A stretch of DNA of 64,000 nt from Brachypodium distachyon (taxonomy: Eukaryota > Streptophyta > Magnoliopsida > Poales > Poaceae). The translations under genes and the position numbers were made by a program. Numbering within the stretch: position 1 is the first letter of the stretch; the number at the start of each line of letters is the position of its first letter. Below the pieces are notes generated by a model. The model ran no database searches. It saw only the letters and a program-made list of their open reading frames with translations, and was not told the origin of the DNA. The DNA lies in contig NC_016133.3 of NCBI RefSeq assembly GCF_000005505.3, forward strand, positions 19,654,001-19,718,000, in the 5' to 3' direction. Positions 11,310 to 22,599 of this stretch are shown here, piece by piece.

Positions 11310-14300
11310 CTAATTCAGCTTCAGAGTGCTTCTCCATGGCGTGCTATTGATGTCAGTGCTCAGCCACAAATAGGTGAGCAACTTCCTGATGTTTGGCACA
11401 TTGGATTGCCCATAATCTGGGGGTAACATTCCATCCCATAATTGTGTATTCATAAGCATGAATATTCTACAGTCATGCCTTCAAAAAAGGTCAAAACCCC
11501 ACATCAGAGAGCAAAAAGCAAGAAAAGGAGAGTGCAAAAAGTAACTCTGGTAGTTCTAGTTGCTGACAGAAGCAAAGGGTATAAGCAAAGTAGCTTACGT
11601 ATTTTCTTGTTTTGGGCCTCCAATATCCTTAAGTTCGAAGGCATCAACTTTTGCTTTTGAGTTTGGGTAATGAGTAATCCACAGGCGTGATATTGATGCA
11701 ACTATTGCCGCTGCACATTTGTCCAGCGCGTTGTTTCCTAATGTTCTCATTGAGTCTAAAACTTCATATCTCTTGTCCCTTATATTCAGATTGAGTAACC
11801 AGTAGTGGCCCGACGTATCATCCTTGCATTTTGGATCTAGTGGTTCAAGCACTGGGAACATTACCTTTACAACAACAAAAATAAAAAAATAAAAAAAGTT
11901 AGAATACATGCAAGTTTCGGTAAGAAAATGGTTTTGACAATTAGACAAACTACAAACAAAGGTAAGTTGGTCAGTAAGTTTTTGGTCCGCTCCCAGCAAC
12001 TACTAGAAAACAAATCTCATGAGCTTTGACGAAAAAGACATGAAAAATGGGGAAGATATAATGCAATTCCTTACCATGTCCAGCCGGTCAAGGTGCATTT
12101 TGTCCCTGTCGAATCTTTTCTTTAAACCAGAACTGGTCAAGTCAGAACGCTGCAACCACGTCTGCATTTTTGTATTGGACAAAACAGAGTAAAAGAGTGA
12201 GAAAATATTTTTAGTTGCATGGTTTGCTCTATCTGAAAAGGCTGAAAAGAAAAGCAAGAAAGATTGCTTACGGCGATTCTTAGTGGCATCACCACCTTCT
12301 TGACATTGCTTGGTATTTTTAGCCTGATGTACTCGATGCCAATCTCGACGACAATGTTCTTCAACCAGGCTTGTGGTGACATTGACATCGCTAATTCTTT
12401 CGCAGTAATGTAATAGCCATTGTAATTAATAATCTCTGAACTGCATTTGGACATTGCAGATACACAGGTCAAAAAGAGAAGAAAAGTTGCTTGTTCAAAA
12501 TATAAAGTGGGGTAATTTTGTCAAAGGAAACCTTTTATCTTCTTTCAGAACACTTGAACTTCTCCAACCAACAGCAAGTACTGTTGCATAGGTTTCTTTG
12601 ACTTCATTTGAGCAGGAGAAGGAGTTCTTTGTGTTGTAGTCAACATAAGGATACCTTTTGCACGCTGGAGCCTTGATAAATCTCCTCTCTGGGGCGTGGG
12701 GAGCTGTTGATCCAGAACTATTGATTTTGCAATTTTCACTGTTGCTTGCTTTTGGTTGAGGTGGTGTACTCAGATCAATAGTTTCGACATCTTTAATCTC
12801 TAGGTGTTGGGCTAAGATTTCAGGAGGTGTGGACAAGTCAATGTGATCTGGCTCTTTTTTTGCTTCTTCTTGCTTCTTTATGCCTTCAGCTTGTAACAAC
12901 TTGTGGGAAATCTTGTCTGCGTGAGCACAACCTTCGTTTAGCAACTCAAGGTCCCAGTCGGCCAGATCGTCAAAGTTCTCTACCTTGATTGCGGATGTCC
13001 TAACAGTTGCTTGTCCATCTGACTTGCCTTGCCAATCGGGTTGCGAGTCTAGCCCCAGGTCGAAGGATGGACAGGGGAAATCCATGCCAGTAGTGCAGGT
13101 CCATGATCTGCTTCTAACCAATGGCTTGTTGCTCAGTGTGTGATCCTTTAGTTGCTTTGAAGGCATATTATCATCTACCTTGCTGTGGGCAAAAGCTGGT
13201 TGTCAAAGAGCATTTGGAGGGCACGTGTCTGTACTTACTCCATTGTATGTTGGATTGCTGTTATGCATATTTCCATCCCTTGGATAGAACACTTGCGGAT
13301 CTGTCCTGGATGGTGTCCCCTGTGCAAATGATCTAACAAATGTAGTTGGGGCAATCAACTTTGGAGCCAAATCTTTCCATTTACAAGCATTGTCAGTTGA
13401 CTTCCCTTGTCCATTAGGCAACTTTGTTTTGTACTCATGAGCGAAAACGTCTTCAGCTCTGGCCCATGTTTTATATGGTGATGGCTCAGGGCAATATCTG
13501 ACCTTCTTAGACGAACACTTTGCTGCCCTGCAACGTGAGCCCTTCTTTGTGGCAATGTTGGTTTTTTGTTCCCCTCCCCTACTAGAGCTCCAGCTTGAAA
13601 TGATTCCTTGCATTCAAATAGTTCTGATGTTGCGGTAGGTGCTTGCAAGTCTGGCTTCCTTACACCTTAAACAACATCATTAGTAGGTTGCATTCTAACT
13701 GATGATTGCAAAAATTTCTGTTCTTTCATTGCAAAATCTGCAGCTTGGACTTGGTACAAGGGACTAAGAGCAGTTGCAACTTTAGGTGATATTGGTTTTT
13801 CTGCTGCTACTGAAGCTACTGCTGTCACACCCTCAGTAGATGACATTAAAGGTAATCCGAGATTTCTCCGGAATACAATCTTTTTGTATTTCCTCACAAG
13901 CTTAGCAGCTTGTGTTCCTCCACCTGAATATGTTGCTTTGCCTTTGACCTTGAGAGCAGGTGATGCATTATTTACATTATCTGCTGTCCCTTCTACTTCC
14001 CTTCAAGCAGGTTTGAGTCCTTGCATCTCAACAGTATTTGCCTTAGTTTTTGTTGGAGTCAGATCTTTCTGCTTATCTATTGTAGTTGCCCTAGGAGACC
14101 GGGCAACACAGTTATCTTTTGTCTTGTTTGAGTTCCGTAGCCAAGTGGCTGGAGATGTTGGTTCCTTCTTGGCCTTTGCTTTCTGTTGACCATCATCATC
14201 ATCTCCCCCCTCAAACCCTGTGTCGTCATTGCCTCCCTTGTAATCCGTATCATCTTTCTCATCCTCCTCCTCATCTTCATCGGCGTCGTCTTCTTCACCC

Positions 14301-16248
14301 CCCCTCCTAACTATCCGAGCTGTGGTGCCTGTCGCGTGCTCGGTGTTTCTTCACCTGGCCTCCTTCATCGCAGTTCCGTTGCTTGTTGACATTTCTAGCA
14401 ATATCGGCTCGAGCATCTCCCACCCTTTTCCTCCTCCCAACTGTTTTTTTGTGGTGAGTTTCACTTTCTTCGTCTTCAAGTTTGCCTATGCTCTCAACAA
14501 ATTTGCCAATATTCTCTGAAATTTCTGAGCACAATTCTCCCACCATAGTTGCTAATTTTCTTTCTTCTGTGGATTTGAAATAGAAAAGGAAAAGGGGTTC
14601 AGATAATATTATGAGAAAGTTGCCATGTAAAACAAATGCAAAAAAGATATCAAAAAGAAGCTTGCTGGGTTGATTGTTGCAGGGCACTTACCGTTTTGTT
14701 GTAGGTTGCTGGCAACTTTGAAGAAACAAAATCTTCGGCCTGTTGCGAACCTACGAACAAGCTGTACTCAGTTGGCAGCTCCGCGTTTGTTGGAGTCTCT
14801 GATGTGGGTTTGATCTGTCGGCACGGTGAAAAAAAGAAGAAGATACAGATACGAAATTAACTTTCAGGATAACAGAATTGCATATATCCGGGCTGCGAAA
14901 GGAGCTTGAATGCAACTTTAGACAAACTTACATGCAGTTTCCCGTATACTCCGGGTTCTTTCATATCTTGTTGAACCACTCTGTTTATGGCTTGTTTTGT
15001 CCATGTCCGGATACGCATAGGGCAGTTGCTCAAAGGCTCATCAGTGATCAGCGAGTCGAGATAGTAGATCTGCGAAAAATGAGTTCAAGTTCAGTTACGC
15101 CGTGAGAAGAAAAAATGCAACACAGAATAATAGAATAGATAAAAAAGGAAAATAGACTAAGAAATTAATCAAACAAGCAAAAAAAGGGAAAAGTGTGTTG
15201 ATCAAACTTACAAAAAGGTGATACACACAACACCGGACTGAGTTCTTTTCGTCACCCAACTTCTTGAAAGATTCTTGTAGTTGATCAACTACGAACTAAC
15301 AGAAATTTAAGTCATCGATAGCATCCAGATTTATGAAGGACGGGTAGCACCGTGGACTTACTTTGAGGCTTGTGGTTGGGCAAAGAAAGCGGGACATTGC
15401 GGGTATTAACCAGGCCCTGAGAAATTTCTCATCTGCTTGTTCCATTTTGCCAATCATATTGCACCATGCCGTGATGTCTGGTGATGATCCTTTTTCAAAT
15501 CCATACTCTTGCAAGATAAAATCTGTGTCTTCCTGGTTTATCACATAGTTGACTCTTCTGCCTTTGTTTCGCAACTTAAACATTTTGTACACGATGGCAG
15601 CTGTTATTCTGATGACACCCCTCTCAGGAACTACTAATTCTGACAACTGCAGGTTGTAGCAACTCATCACAAACTTGCTGAACTCTGCTGGCATTGTATG
15701 GGAAGGAAGAAATAGTAACCCGCCAAAATGCCTCCTGGTGATCAAAGCTTGTATAGCCTAGCAGGAGATGCCCTGTTCCTCCCAACCTAAGTAATTACCA
15801 GAGAGGCGAGATTAGAATGTAATCATCATGTAATTAGCAGTTTTAAACAAATTAAATAAAAATGTTGCCTATTTTAAGCAAGCTATGTGATGTTATTACC
15901 TCTTTTTCTATCCTTCTGGGGCGTATGTGTTTAGAAACTTGCACATCTACGACCTCTTTGACAGCTACAGCCTTGTTAGGAGCCTCAGAAACATTTGCCT
16001 CTGTGGGAGCCTCAGGCTGCGTGTTAAAAAAAGCAAGTTAATAATTACTGGAAAAGGAAAAAGAACAAAAAACAAAAAAAAACAACAGAAACCTCATTAG
16101 CCAAAAAGCACTACTGTACCTGAAGGGGTAGCGTAGAAAACCCGCCTACAGGTCCTGCAATTGAATCATCTGTTGCATTGTGTCTCCTGCGGCGATGGAT
16201 TAAACCCCCAGTTTCAGCTTCTTCGATTCCTTTCTCGATTATGTTCAT
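11310..16248 (-). pseudogene. ULP1/C48 SUMO-protease-like gene, transposon-associated, inactivated
   Basis: Ten exons can be phased: 16248-16120, 16016-15900, 15757-15212, 15069-14932, 14814-14692, 14566-12532, 12440-12272, 12161-12075, 11864-11599 and 11478-11310; nearly all junctions agree in phase. The N-terminal part (AIQALITRRHFGG, VPERGVIRIT) is typical of grass transposon-borne ULP genes; a long Lys/acidic linker follows. The C-terminal protease keeps His (GHYWLL), Asp (YEVLDSMR), Gln (PKQENT) and Cys (THDCRIFML). ULP1 enzymes cleave SUMO-type conjugates; activity here is doubtful. Lesions: TAG 15298-15296, TGA 14005-14003, TAA 13669-13667, TGA 13205-13203, a frame change near 13565-13580, and a frame conflict at the start of exon 6. 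The residue after the catalytic Cys is Arg instead of the usual Gly. A 5'UTR exon further upstream is likely because an acceptor (TTTGCAG) precedes the start. Confidence 0.85.
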
Positions 16249-16692
16249 TATAGCTACCTGCAAAAAAAAGGGATGCTTAACTATCTTGGATTGATGTGGC
16301 TAGTTTATATGGGAAACAACTAAGAGCAACTAATGTGACACAAAATTTGCCCAAAAATTAGTAGGAACAATAGGTGTACTCCATAGGTGTAATCTAGAAA
16401 AAGCAACTCCTAACGACACCTGGAACAGTAGAAGCAACATAGGGTATTATATATCCTATGTATCTCCTAAAAAATAGAAGCCCTAAGCAGTACAAGCAAG
16501 TCTAATAGAAGCAATTCATCCTGAAATTTTTTACAGTGCAGGCAAACTTGTTGTGAAAGTATGCCGGTAAACGCAATTCCTAAAACAAAAACAGAAGCAT
16601 CTCATTATTGTGCTTAATCAGTAGAAGCAACCCCTAAAAAATTTGCCTAATGGGCAATAATGCGTCCAAAATGCAAATCTAAACAAAAGCAT

Positions 16693-17085
16693 GACAGAAG
16701 CAACTTAAGATGCTCTCGCGCAACAAAAAATCTGAAGAAGCTTCTGAATTGGAAGTTGCCTAATGCAATTTTAGCCTAATGGCATTGAGGGGCAGTAATG
16801 CAAAACCTAATCCCATGATAGAAGCAACTTAGGGTGCTCTCGCGCAAAACATAGGTAATCTGAAGAAGCAGAATATTCTATTGCGCTTCTGAATTGAAAG
16901 TTGCCTTAGGTATGCAATTTTAGCCTAATGACAGTAATGGGCAGTAATTCAAAAACTAAACAATCCCATTACAGAGGCAACTTAGGATGCTCTCACGCAA
17001 ACACAAAATCTGAAGAAACAACATATTCTAGTGCGGCTAAATTAATAGGATTGGACATTGCCTTATGCAAGTGAGATTCAGGATT
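16693..17085. repeat. three tandem copies of a 124-153 bp unit in the ULP1 leader intron
   Basis: Units begin at about 16693, 16817 and 16970 with AGAAGCAACTTA-GATGCTCTC, followed by AATCTGAAGAAG, GAAAGTTGCC, GCAATTTTAGCCTAATG and GGCAGTAAT blocks. The third copy is shorter. They lie between the coding start of the ULP1-like gene and the GC-rich segment at the element end. Confidence 0.75.
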
Positions 17086-17159
17086 CGAAAAAAATAGGAC
17101 ATGATGAACATCCCAAAACCGCCCTAAAAACACCCTAATCTGCACCAAATCTCAGGTAA

Positions 17160-17950
17160 TCTCGGGGTAATCTGCACCCGGACATGGCATAGGAACTACA
17201 ACACGCCGAGGAGGATGCACGAACATGTACAAAAAACATGTGGATATCCTGCTGCCGAAAAACAGCACAACCCTAGGAAAATTAGGAACAACCATATCTA
17301 GCACTGACCATGCTCGGTTCTGAGGGGGGGGAGGGGGGGATTTGTGCATCCGTGCATAGAAAGGGCGATGAAGACAACCCTGCTTGCCCCCGCACGCGTG
17401 CTCGGGATTGGGTGTTGATTTGGGCAGCACACATAGGATCGCGGGTAGACGGCACGACAGGGGAAAAACTAACCGTATATGGTGCGCTCGCCGTGGTCGA
17501 TGCGTCCCCCTCGTGCTCGATGCGCTCGCCGTGGTCGATGCGTCCCCTTCGTACTTGATGCGCTCGCCGGGGATGTTGGGGACACCAGCGCCGGGTTTCA
17601 GCAACGAGGTCGTCCTCCGGGAGCTCTCAGCTCCTCGCCCGACGACATGCAGGAGCCCCCGCACACCCCATCGCCCTCGCCGGTGGAAAATCTCGCGCCT
17701 CGGCGAATCCCTCGCCTCCGCCCGCCTTCGGGGGAACTCGGCGCCGACGCGTGGTCCGACCCTCCCGGCGCTGCTGTTCCGCTGCGCCTAGCCAACGCCA
17801 AAGCTTGCCGGAATCGCGGGAGAGAGAGAGAAAGAGCAGACGGCGAGGTCGAGTTGGCGAGGGGGGAAATGGGGACGGTGAAGAGGAACAGACCGGCGCG
17901 TTTCCCAATGCTTTGAAAGGAGAAAAGGTTTAGTCTCACTGGCGTATGGG
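17160..17950 (-). other. GC-rich leader/promoter segment of the ULP1-like gene (candidate)
   Basis: A GC-rich block with no recognisable protein domain in any frame. Its place, about 1 kb upstream of the ULP1 coding start and close to the right MULE end, mirrors the pyrimidine- and GC-rich leader of the FRS gene at the left end. Short direct repeats (GTGCTCGATGCGCTCGCCGT, 17512-17531 and nearby) are present. Confidence 0.4.
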
Positions 17951-18027
17951 GTCCACCCGCCGACAGGGGGAAGCTGTCTTAACTTGATCCTACGCCGGAC
18001 AGGCCAAGCTGAAACGGATAGCGCGGA

Positions 18028-18081
18028 ACACAGTGCACTTGTTCCCCCAAAAGAGTGCATAAGCACTTTCGAGCAATTAGG
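18028..18081 (-). repeat. right terminal inverted repeat of the 11.2-kb MULE (candidate)
   Basis: Read on the minus strand from 18081 it contains GAAAGTGCTTATGCACTCTT and then GTGCAC, in register with the left end at 6889. The direct repeat GTTTTTAAA follows at 18082-18090. Confidence 0.55.
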
Positions 18082-18239
18082 GTTTTTAAATATTTAACGG
18101 TTAGAAATGCGGCCGATCCAGTCCAGCTGGGATGAGCAGCTGATGCCTGGGCCCGGCGTCCTCTTCAAATTCTGGATGCACGTCACAGCAACGTATCCCA
18201 CGGGGAAATGGGAAAAGGGAAATTGGATTCACATGGAAA

Positions 18240-18364
18240 ATGGAAAACGGGGAAGACTATCGAAGGGTCAGGGGGGTCCCCGATAAATGCCCAAACCGAC
18301 CGAACCCTTTTCCTTCCTGCCGTTCTCTCCCAAACCCAAACCCAAACCCAAACCCTAGTCTAGA
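18240..18364 (+). promoter_or_regulatory. 5' leader of the GeBP-like gene with telo-box
   Basis: A run of AAACCC repeats ends in AAACCCTAG at 18350-18358, immediately before the start codon. AAACCCTA is the plant telo-box, known from leaders of ribosomal-protein and cell-cycle genes. The MULE insertion point lies about 275 bp upstream of the ATG. Confidence 0.6.
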
Positions 18365-19729
18365 ATGGCTCGCAAGCGCCGCGCGCCGTCGCCGCCGCCG
18401 CCGCCGCCGCCTCCGCAGGAGGAGTCTTCCTCCGAGGAGACCAGCTCCGGCGAGGAGGAGGAGGTGGAACCCACCCCTACCCGCGCAACCCAAAAACCCC
18501 ATGAAATCCCTAAATCCCCTCCCACCGCCACGGCCGCGGATGCCACCGCCGAGGGAAGCGATGATGAGTCTTCCGACTCGGAAATTGACGCCGAAGCCTT
18601 CCAGCTGCGCCAGGTTGTTACCTCCCCCAGCAAGCCGCCGGCTGCGGCCTCCAAGCTCGAATCCGACGCCGACGAGGAGCAGGGCGAACCGTCGGACAAA
18701 CCGGAGCCCCTCGGGAAGAAGAAGGAAATGAAGCCCAAGGCCCCGTCTGCGAGGAAGAGGCAGGCCACTGAGTCCACTCCGTCTGGTAAGTCCAAGAAAG
18801 CCAAGGCCGAGGTGGAGAAGGCAGTGCCTGAGCCGGCTCCACCCCCCAAGGCCAAGAAGGCTAAGGCTGGGGCAGAGAACACGAAGAAGGCAGTGCCGGA
18901 CCCCTCACCGTCCAGCAAGTCTGAGAAGTTAAAGCGCTGGACATTGGCGGATGAGATCAAGATTCTGGAGGCCTTTATTGGGTACGTCAAGACTAATGGC
19001 ACGCAGCCGGGTGCTCTTGACCTTATTGCTGCTGTTGGTGATACTCTTGACCGAAAGAACTGCAGCAAGGTGGAAATGTATGAGAAAGTGCGAAATCTCA
19101 GGCAGCGGTATGAGAAGGCAGTGAGCACAGGCACCCTGCCAGTCAAAGATGATGACCTCCGGAAGTTCAAGCTCTCAGAGGTGGCCTGGGGAGCAAATGC
19201 AAAGGAGGTTGCCTCAGCCTCCATATCTCAAAATGATGGTGCCAAGGGCAAGAAGACACAGACCACCAAAGAGAAGATAGAAGGAGATACCAAGGGCAGA
19301 TCGTCAAAGAGTAAGAAGCAGGGAAAGCACATAGAGGAATTGGAAGATAATGAAACTACTGACCCCCAAATCGGTGGTACTTTGGTTAGGAGCAAAAGGG
19401 AGAAATCTGACAAGAAAATGGGTGGAGATGTAGACAGCCTCGGGCCAAAGGAGGCCACAGAGGAAATGGACACAGCTGCTAATGTGAAACGCATCCGCAA
19501 AGGATTTGATGAGCTGCAGAACTTGTATCCCAATCTTAGCACTTATGTGGAGAGTATCAAGGCCCAGCATCCTTGTGGGGAGACACTGAAGAGAGCATTT
19601 GAGCTCATTGACGATGAGAAGGCTTGCACTCTGGAATCCAAGATCAAGAAGCAAAGAGTAGCTGAGGTGAAGACGGAGATTCGCCGAGCTGACACAAAGA
19701 AGGAGGTGGCGAACATGTTGTTGGGCTAA
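18365..19729 (+). CDS. GeBP / STOREKEEPER-like transcription factor (DUF573)
   Basis: An intact single-exon gene of 454 aa. Residues 1-185 are low-complexity, Pro/Ser/Glu/Lys-rich, with a poly-Pro run (about 8-17) and several basic stretches that look like nuclear signals. The GeBP (DUF573) non-canonical leucine-zipper/MYB-like DNA-binding region starts near residue 188 (LKRWTLADEIKILEAFIGY) and runs to about 275 (MYEKVRNLRQRYEKAV, LSEVAWG). The C-terminal segment (KIKKQRVAEVKTEIRR) fits the family's coiled or zipper tail. Family members bind promoters in the nucleus and have been linked to trichome and cytokinin responses. The start is the first ATG after the telo-box leader. A transposon ends about 275 bp upstream. 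No lesion is seen. Confidence 0.88.
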   Translation: MARKRRAPSPPPPPPPPQEESSSEETSSGEEEEVEPTPTRATQKPHEIPKSPPTATAADATAEGSDDESSDSEIDAEAFQLRQVVTSPSKPPAAASKLESDADEEQGEPSDKPEPLGKKKEMKPKAPSARKRQATESTPSGKSKKAKAEVEKAVPEPAPPPKAKKAKAGAENTKKAVPDPSPSSKSEKLKRWTLADEIKILEAFIGYVKTNGTQPGALDLIAAVGDTLDRKNCSKVEMYEKVRNLRQRYEKAVSTGTLPVKDDDLRKFKLSEVAWGANAKEVASASISQNDGAKGKKTQTTKEKIEGDTKGRSSKSKKQGKHIEELEDNETTDPQIGGTLVRSKREKSDKKMGGDVDSLGPKEATEEMDTAANVKRIRKGFDELQNLYPNLSTYVESIKAQHPCGETLKRAFELIDDEKACTLESKIKKQRVAEVKTEIRRADTKKEVANMLLG

Positions 19730-19984
19730 ACCTCTCTGGTTGTCAAGCAATTTATGTGGTATACCATTCTTCTTACGCTTGGATTATCATGTTTTGTCGT
19801 GATATATTGAAGAATTATTACATCTCATTATGACATGAGTTGTTGTTTGTTACATAATTTGAATGTCAATTTTAAAATTTCTACCTATATAATATCCTAC
19901 TTAGTGTAGCTTCATATATGTCCAATCGAAAATAGTCCCAAGTTAAAAAGTATAGAAATAATAGGCATATGCAGATCATATTGA
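19730..19984. other. 3' flank of the GeBP-like gene
   Basis: AT-rich 3'UTR or flank with no second gene. Confidence 0.5.
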
Positions 19985-20204
19985 GGCTGCGTTCTTTTCG
20001 GCTTCTAGAACCGGCTTCTCCTAGAAGCTGCCCTCACCTAGCTTCCTGCAGAAGCCACATCTCAGATTTAGCTAGGCATTCAAACTAGTTTAGGCCAATC
20101 TAGTTTGGTAGCGTAGTCAAATTTAGGCGGCGGCTTCTCCAGGAAGCTGGGGGAGGGCAGCTTCTCGGAGAAGCCGGTTCAGGAAGCTAAAAAGAACTGG
20201 CCCT
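19985..20204. mobile_element. hAT-like MITE with long inverted repeats
   Basis: Left GGCTGCGTTCTTTTCGGCTT, continuing through ACCGGCTTCTCC-AGAAGCTGCCCTC, is mirrored by the right end read in reverse (GGCCAGTTCTTTTTAGCTTC, then ACCGGCTTCTCCGAGAAGCTGCCCTC). The two arms cover about 50 bp each of a 220-bp element, so the RNA would fold into a hairpin. No coding capacity and no clear target-site duplication. Confidence 0.8.
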
Positions 20205-21030
20205 GAAGTTTGGTTGGACGAATATTGAAGTGTACTTTGGTGCAGGGAGTGTGGGGGCAGCGAATCAGTCGCAACCTAGATAAGGATCATGAGATGGCTG
20301 ATGCATATAATTACTTATGCACCTATTGAAATATGGCTTCAACACTTATTTAAAATACGCAGTGCGGTTCTAGTATCTTGTTTTTTTGTACTCAGGTCTA
20401 GTTCACAAAGGATTCACTCGTGAGTTTTGGGGTGATTTTCTTCTGCGGTATTGATCAAAATAGTGCTTACTGTTTGATACATACTGTTTTGGAACTGTCA
20501 AAATACTGTTTAGGATCAAAATCCTGGTAATTTTGATTGTTAGTTTAGTTCATAATCATATTAATGGCTTAGCATTTTAAAATATGTCTCAGTTTTCAAC
20601 CAACTTATAAAGTTATGCCTTGTAAGACAACAGTTGATTTTTTTTGGGGGGTGGGGGATCAACACAACTGCTAGTCAAGTGAAATAATATCATCTTGACG
20701 CAGCAAATTATTTTTGAATAAAACTTCCTATAAGACAATGGTTGATTAATTCAGGAAACTTAAATATCTCAAGATATTTTTGTAACTTCTGCATTCAGTG
20801 TCCTATAAAGAACAACGTGTAAGCTTTTATGCCAACAGATGGTTGATTGATGAATCCAAAATAACATTTGAGTACCTAATTTGTAGTTGTAGTTTTGGTT
20901 TATGTGTACCTTGTTAGATTAAGGATCAGTATTAACTCAATATTATAGCTGATGTTATGGATCTTTGGTCAACTACCATGTACAACAGAGAAATTTGGCA
21001 TTGGCCTCTTATTGAACTAGAACTAATAGG
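20205..21030. other. intergenic, nothing recognised
   Basis: AT-rich sequence without domains, repeats or RNA genes that I could recognise. Confidence 0.4.
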
Positions 21031-21966
21031 TAGAGCCATCCATGGTTATTGAGTCGTCACCTAAACGATGCTAAGGCGTCGAGGCGCGTGGAAGAGGACG
21101 ACTCTGAGGAACGCCCAGGATTTTCGAGTTAGGCGGGCGCCGAGGGGAAAAAGCGAAGCCCCGCCTGCCTGGGCGTCGATTGGCCTTGTCGTGTTGCTTG
21201 CCCAGATGAATTGGCGGGGAATTCGGGGGGAATTGGCGTGCACCTGTGAGGGGAAAAGGAAATCAGGCGAGAGAGGGAGAGAATCTGCCTCTCCAGAAGA
21301 GAATCGGCAGGAGAGAGGGAATCGTTGGAGAGAGAGGTAAGCCTTCTTTCTCTGCTTCTCCTGCGCGGCTGCGCCTCCCTCCCCTTCTCTCGCGCGCCAC
21401 CACTCTGCTACTCCCCTCGCTCCGCCACCCCTCTGCTACTCCATCTGGCCCGCCCCTCTGCTACTGCCTCTCGGGCCGCTCCTCTGTTCCTACCTCTCGA
21501 GCTGCCCCTCTGCTCCTCTGCTGGATTTGTTGCTGTTCTGTTCTGCTATCCCCTCTTCTTATATTCCTTGCCGCTGTGTTGCATTGCTGGTAATCAAACA
21601 ATAGTTGATCATATGAGGCCTTGCCTGTTTGCTTGAGTGGCCTTTGGCTTTTTGAAACTAGCTTTTGGGAATTGAGACTTCAGACTTGGTTAATTTGCTG
21701 TCCCAAGTGCTATATCTCCGAATTTGCGTTGAACTTATGATAATGATAGTTGTTATTTATGTTGCTAAACCCCCTAATTTGCTGTCATATGAGGTGTAAT
21801 TTTATATTTCCTCTCATTTGAGGTATAATTTCATATTTCCACCATATTATATATCATTTTTATTTTATTATGCCCAACGCCCAGACATAGCGGGCGACAT
21901 GTCTGACTCAACTCCTTGAACCTGACTCGACTCAACTCAATGACAAGAAAACCATGGATAGAGCTA
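21031..21966. mobile_element. non-autonomous hAT-like element with GC-rich cargo
   Basis: TCCATGGTT at 21039 is mirrored by AACCATGGA ending at 21958, followed inward by ATTGAGTCG on both sides. Flanks TAGAGCCA (21031-21038) and TAGAGCTA (21959-21966) match at 7 of 8 positions, the size of a hAT target-site duplication. The first 500 bp inside are GC- and purine/pyrimidine-rich and exon-like, with a donor-like AGAG/GTAAGCC near 21336. The remainder is AT-rich. No transposase domain is present. Confidence 0.6.
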
Positions 21967-22500
21967 TTTCTTTTAAGAAAAAATATCCAGTGGAAACCAC
22001 AATATGGTAAAGACCATGGAAGCCATGTTTATAAGTTTTGAAAAATCCTACAAAAATCAAGTATGTTAGGAGGGTGATGTTTTAGAAACATGCCAATGAA
22101 TAAAGCGTTTACTGTTTGTTAATATTGATCGCTGAATTGCTTCCAAATAATTTTAGGTTCGAACTTGATATTTTACATGCTCATAGAAATTTGACCCTTC
22201 CAGCATACTATATATTTTTATATATTTTTTGAAAATTTAAACATTATTTTCGTGTGGTGTCAACGTATTTTTTCTCTTGTTATAACTGTTCAGTAGATCT
22301 GCATTTTTTGTTTCTGCAAATGCAAGTGATGATCCCAGATGAGCATGCCCATGCACACTTTGTTTGATCTGTGTGCACCTTTTTCTGTACTTCCGAGTTT
22401 CAATGCATTTTCATGTGAAATAAATGTCTTCCCTTCTCTATAATGCTACTGTGATATATAGTGATCTAATTATGGTTCTGTTTGCTTTTGGTAATCAGGT
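21967..22500. other. intergenic, nothing recognised
   Basis: AT-rich DNA without a gene or clear repeat. Confidence 0.4.
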
Positions 22501-22504
22501 GGCT

Positions 22505-22596
22505 GAGTAGAAGATTCAAGTTGCAAAAGGATGATCTGATATATGTAACCTGAGTAGAAGACTGAAGTTGCAAAAGGATGATTCGATATATGGAGC
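22505..22596 (+). repeat. two tandem copies of a 48-bp unit
   Basis: GAGTAGAAGATTCAAGTTGC, continuing AAAAGGATGATCTGATATATG, is repeated about 48 bp later with four differences. No known family was recognised. Confidence 0.75.
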
Positions 22597-22599
22597 CAG

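Larger units (their letters stand above)
6880..18090. mobile_element. 11.2-kb Mutator-like element with FRS transposase and ULP1 genes
   Basis: The 9-bp string GTTTTTAAA occurs at 6880-6888 and again at 18082-18090, the length expected of a MULE target-site duplication. Just inside, the left end (6889 onward) and the reverse complement of the right end (18081 backward) align without gaps over about 26 bp around GTGC---TGCACT-TT, then again at GTGCAC. Most mismatches are transitions; the outermost 8 bp match poorly. Between the ends lie two convergent genes, an FRS-type transposase and a ULP1-like protease, each with a GC-rich leader close to an element end. MULEs carrying ULP genes (Kaonashi type) are known. 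Both genes are broken, so the element is not autonomous now. The AT-rich duplication could be chance. Confidence 0.6.

Noticed and set aside
17152..17664. 170-codon minus-strand frame in GC-rich DNA
   Set aside because: No domain, low-complexity composition; treated as leader sequence of the ULP1-like gene.
18355..19224. 289-codon open frame on the minus strand
   Set aside because: Exact antisense of the GeBP-like gene; it is open because of GC bias and contains no domain.
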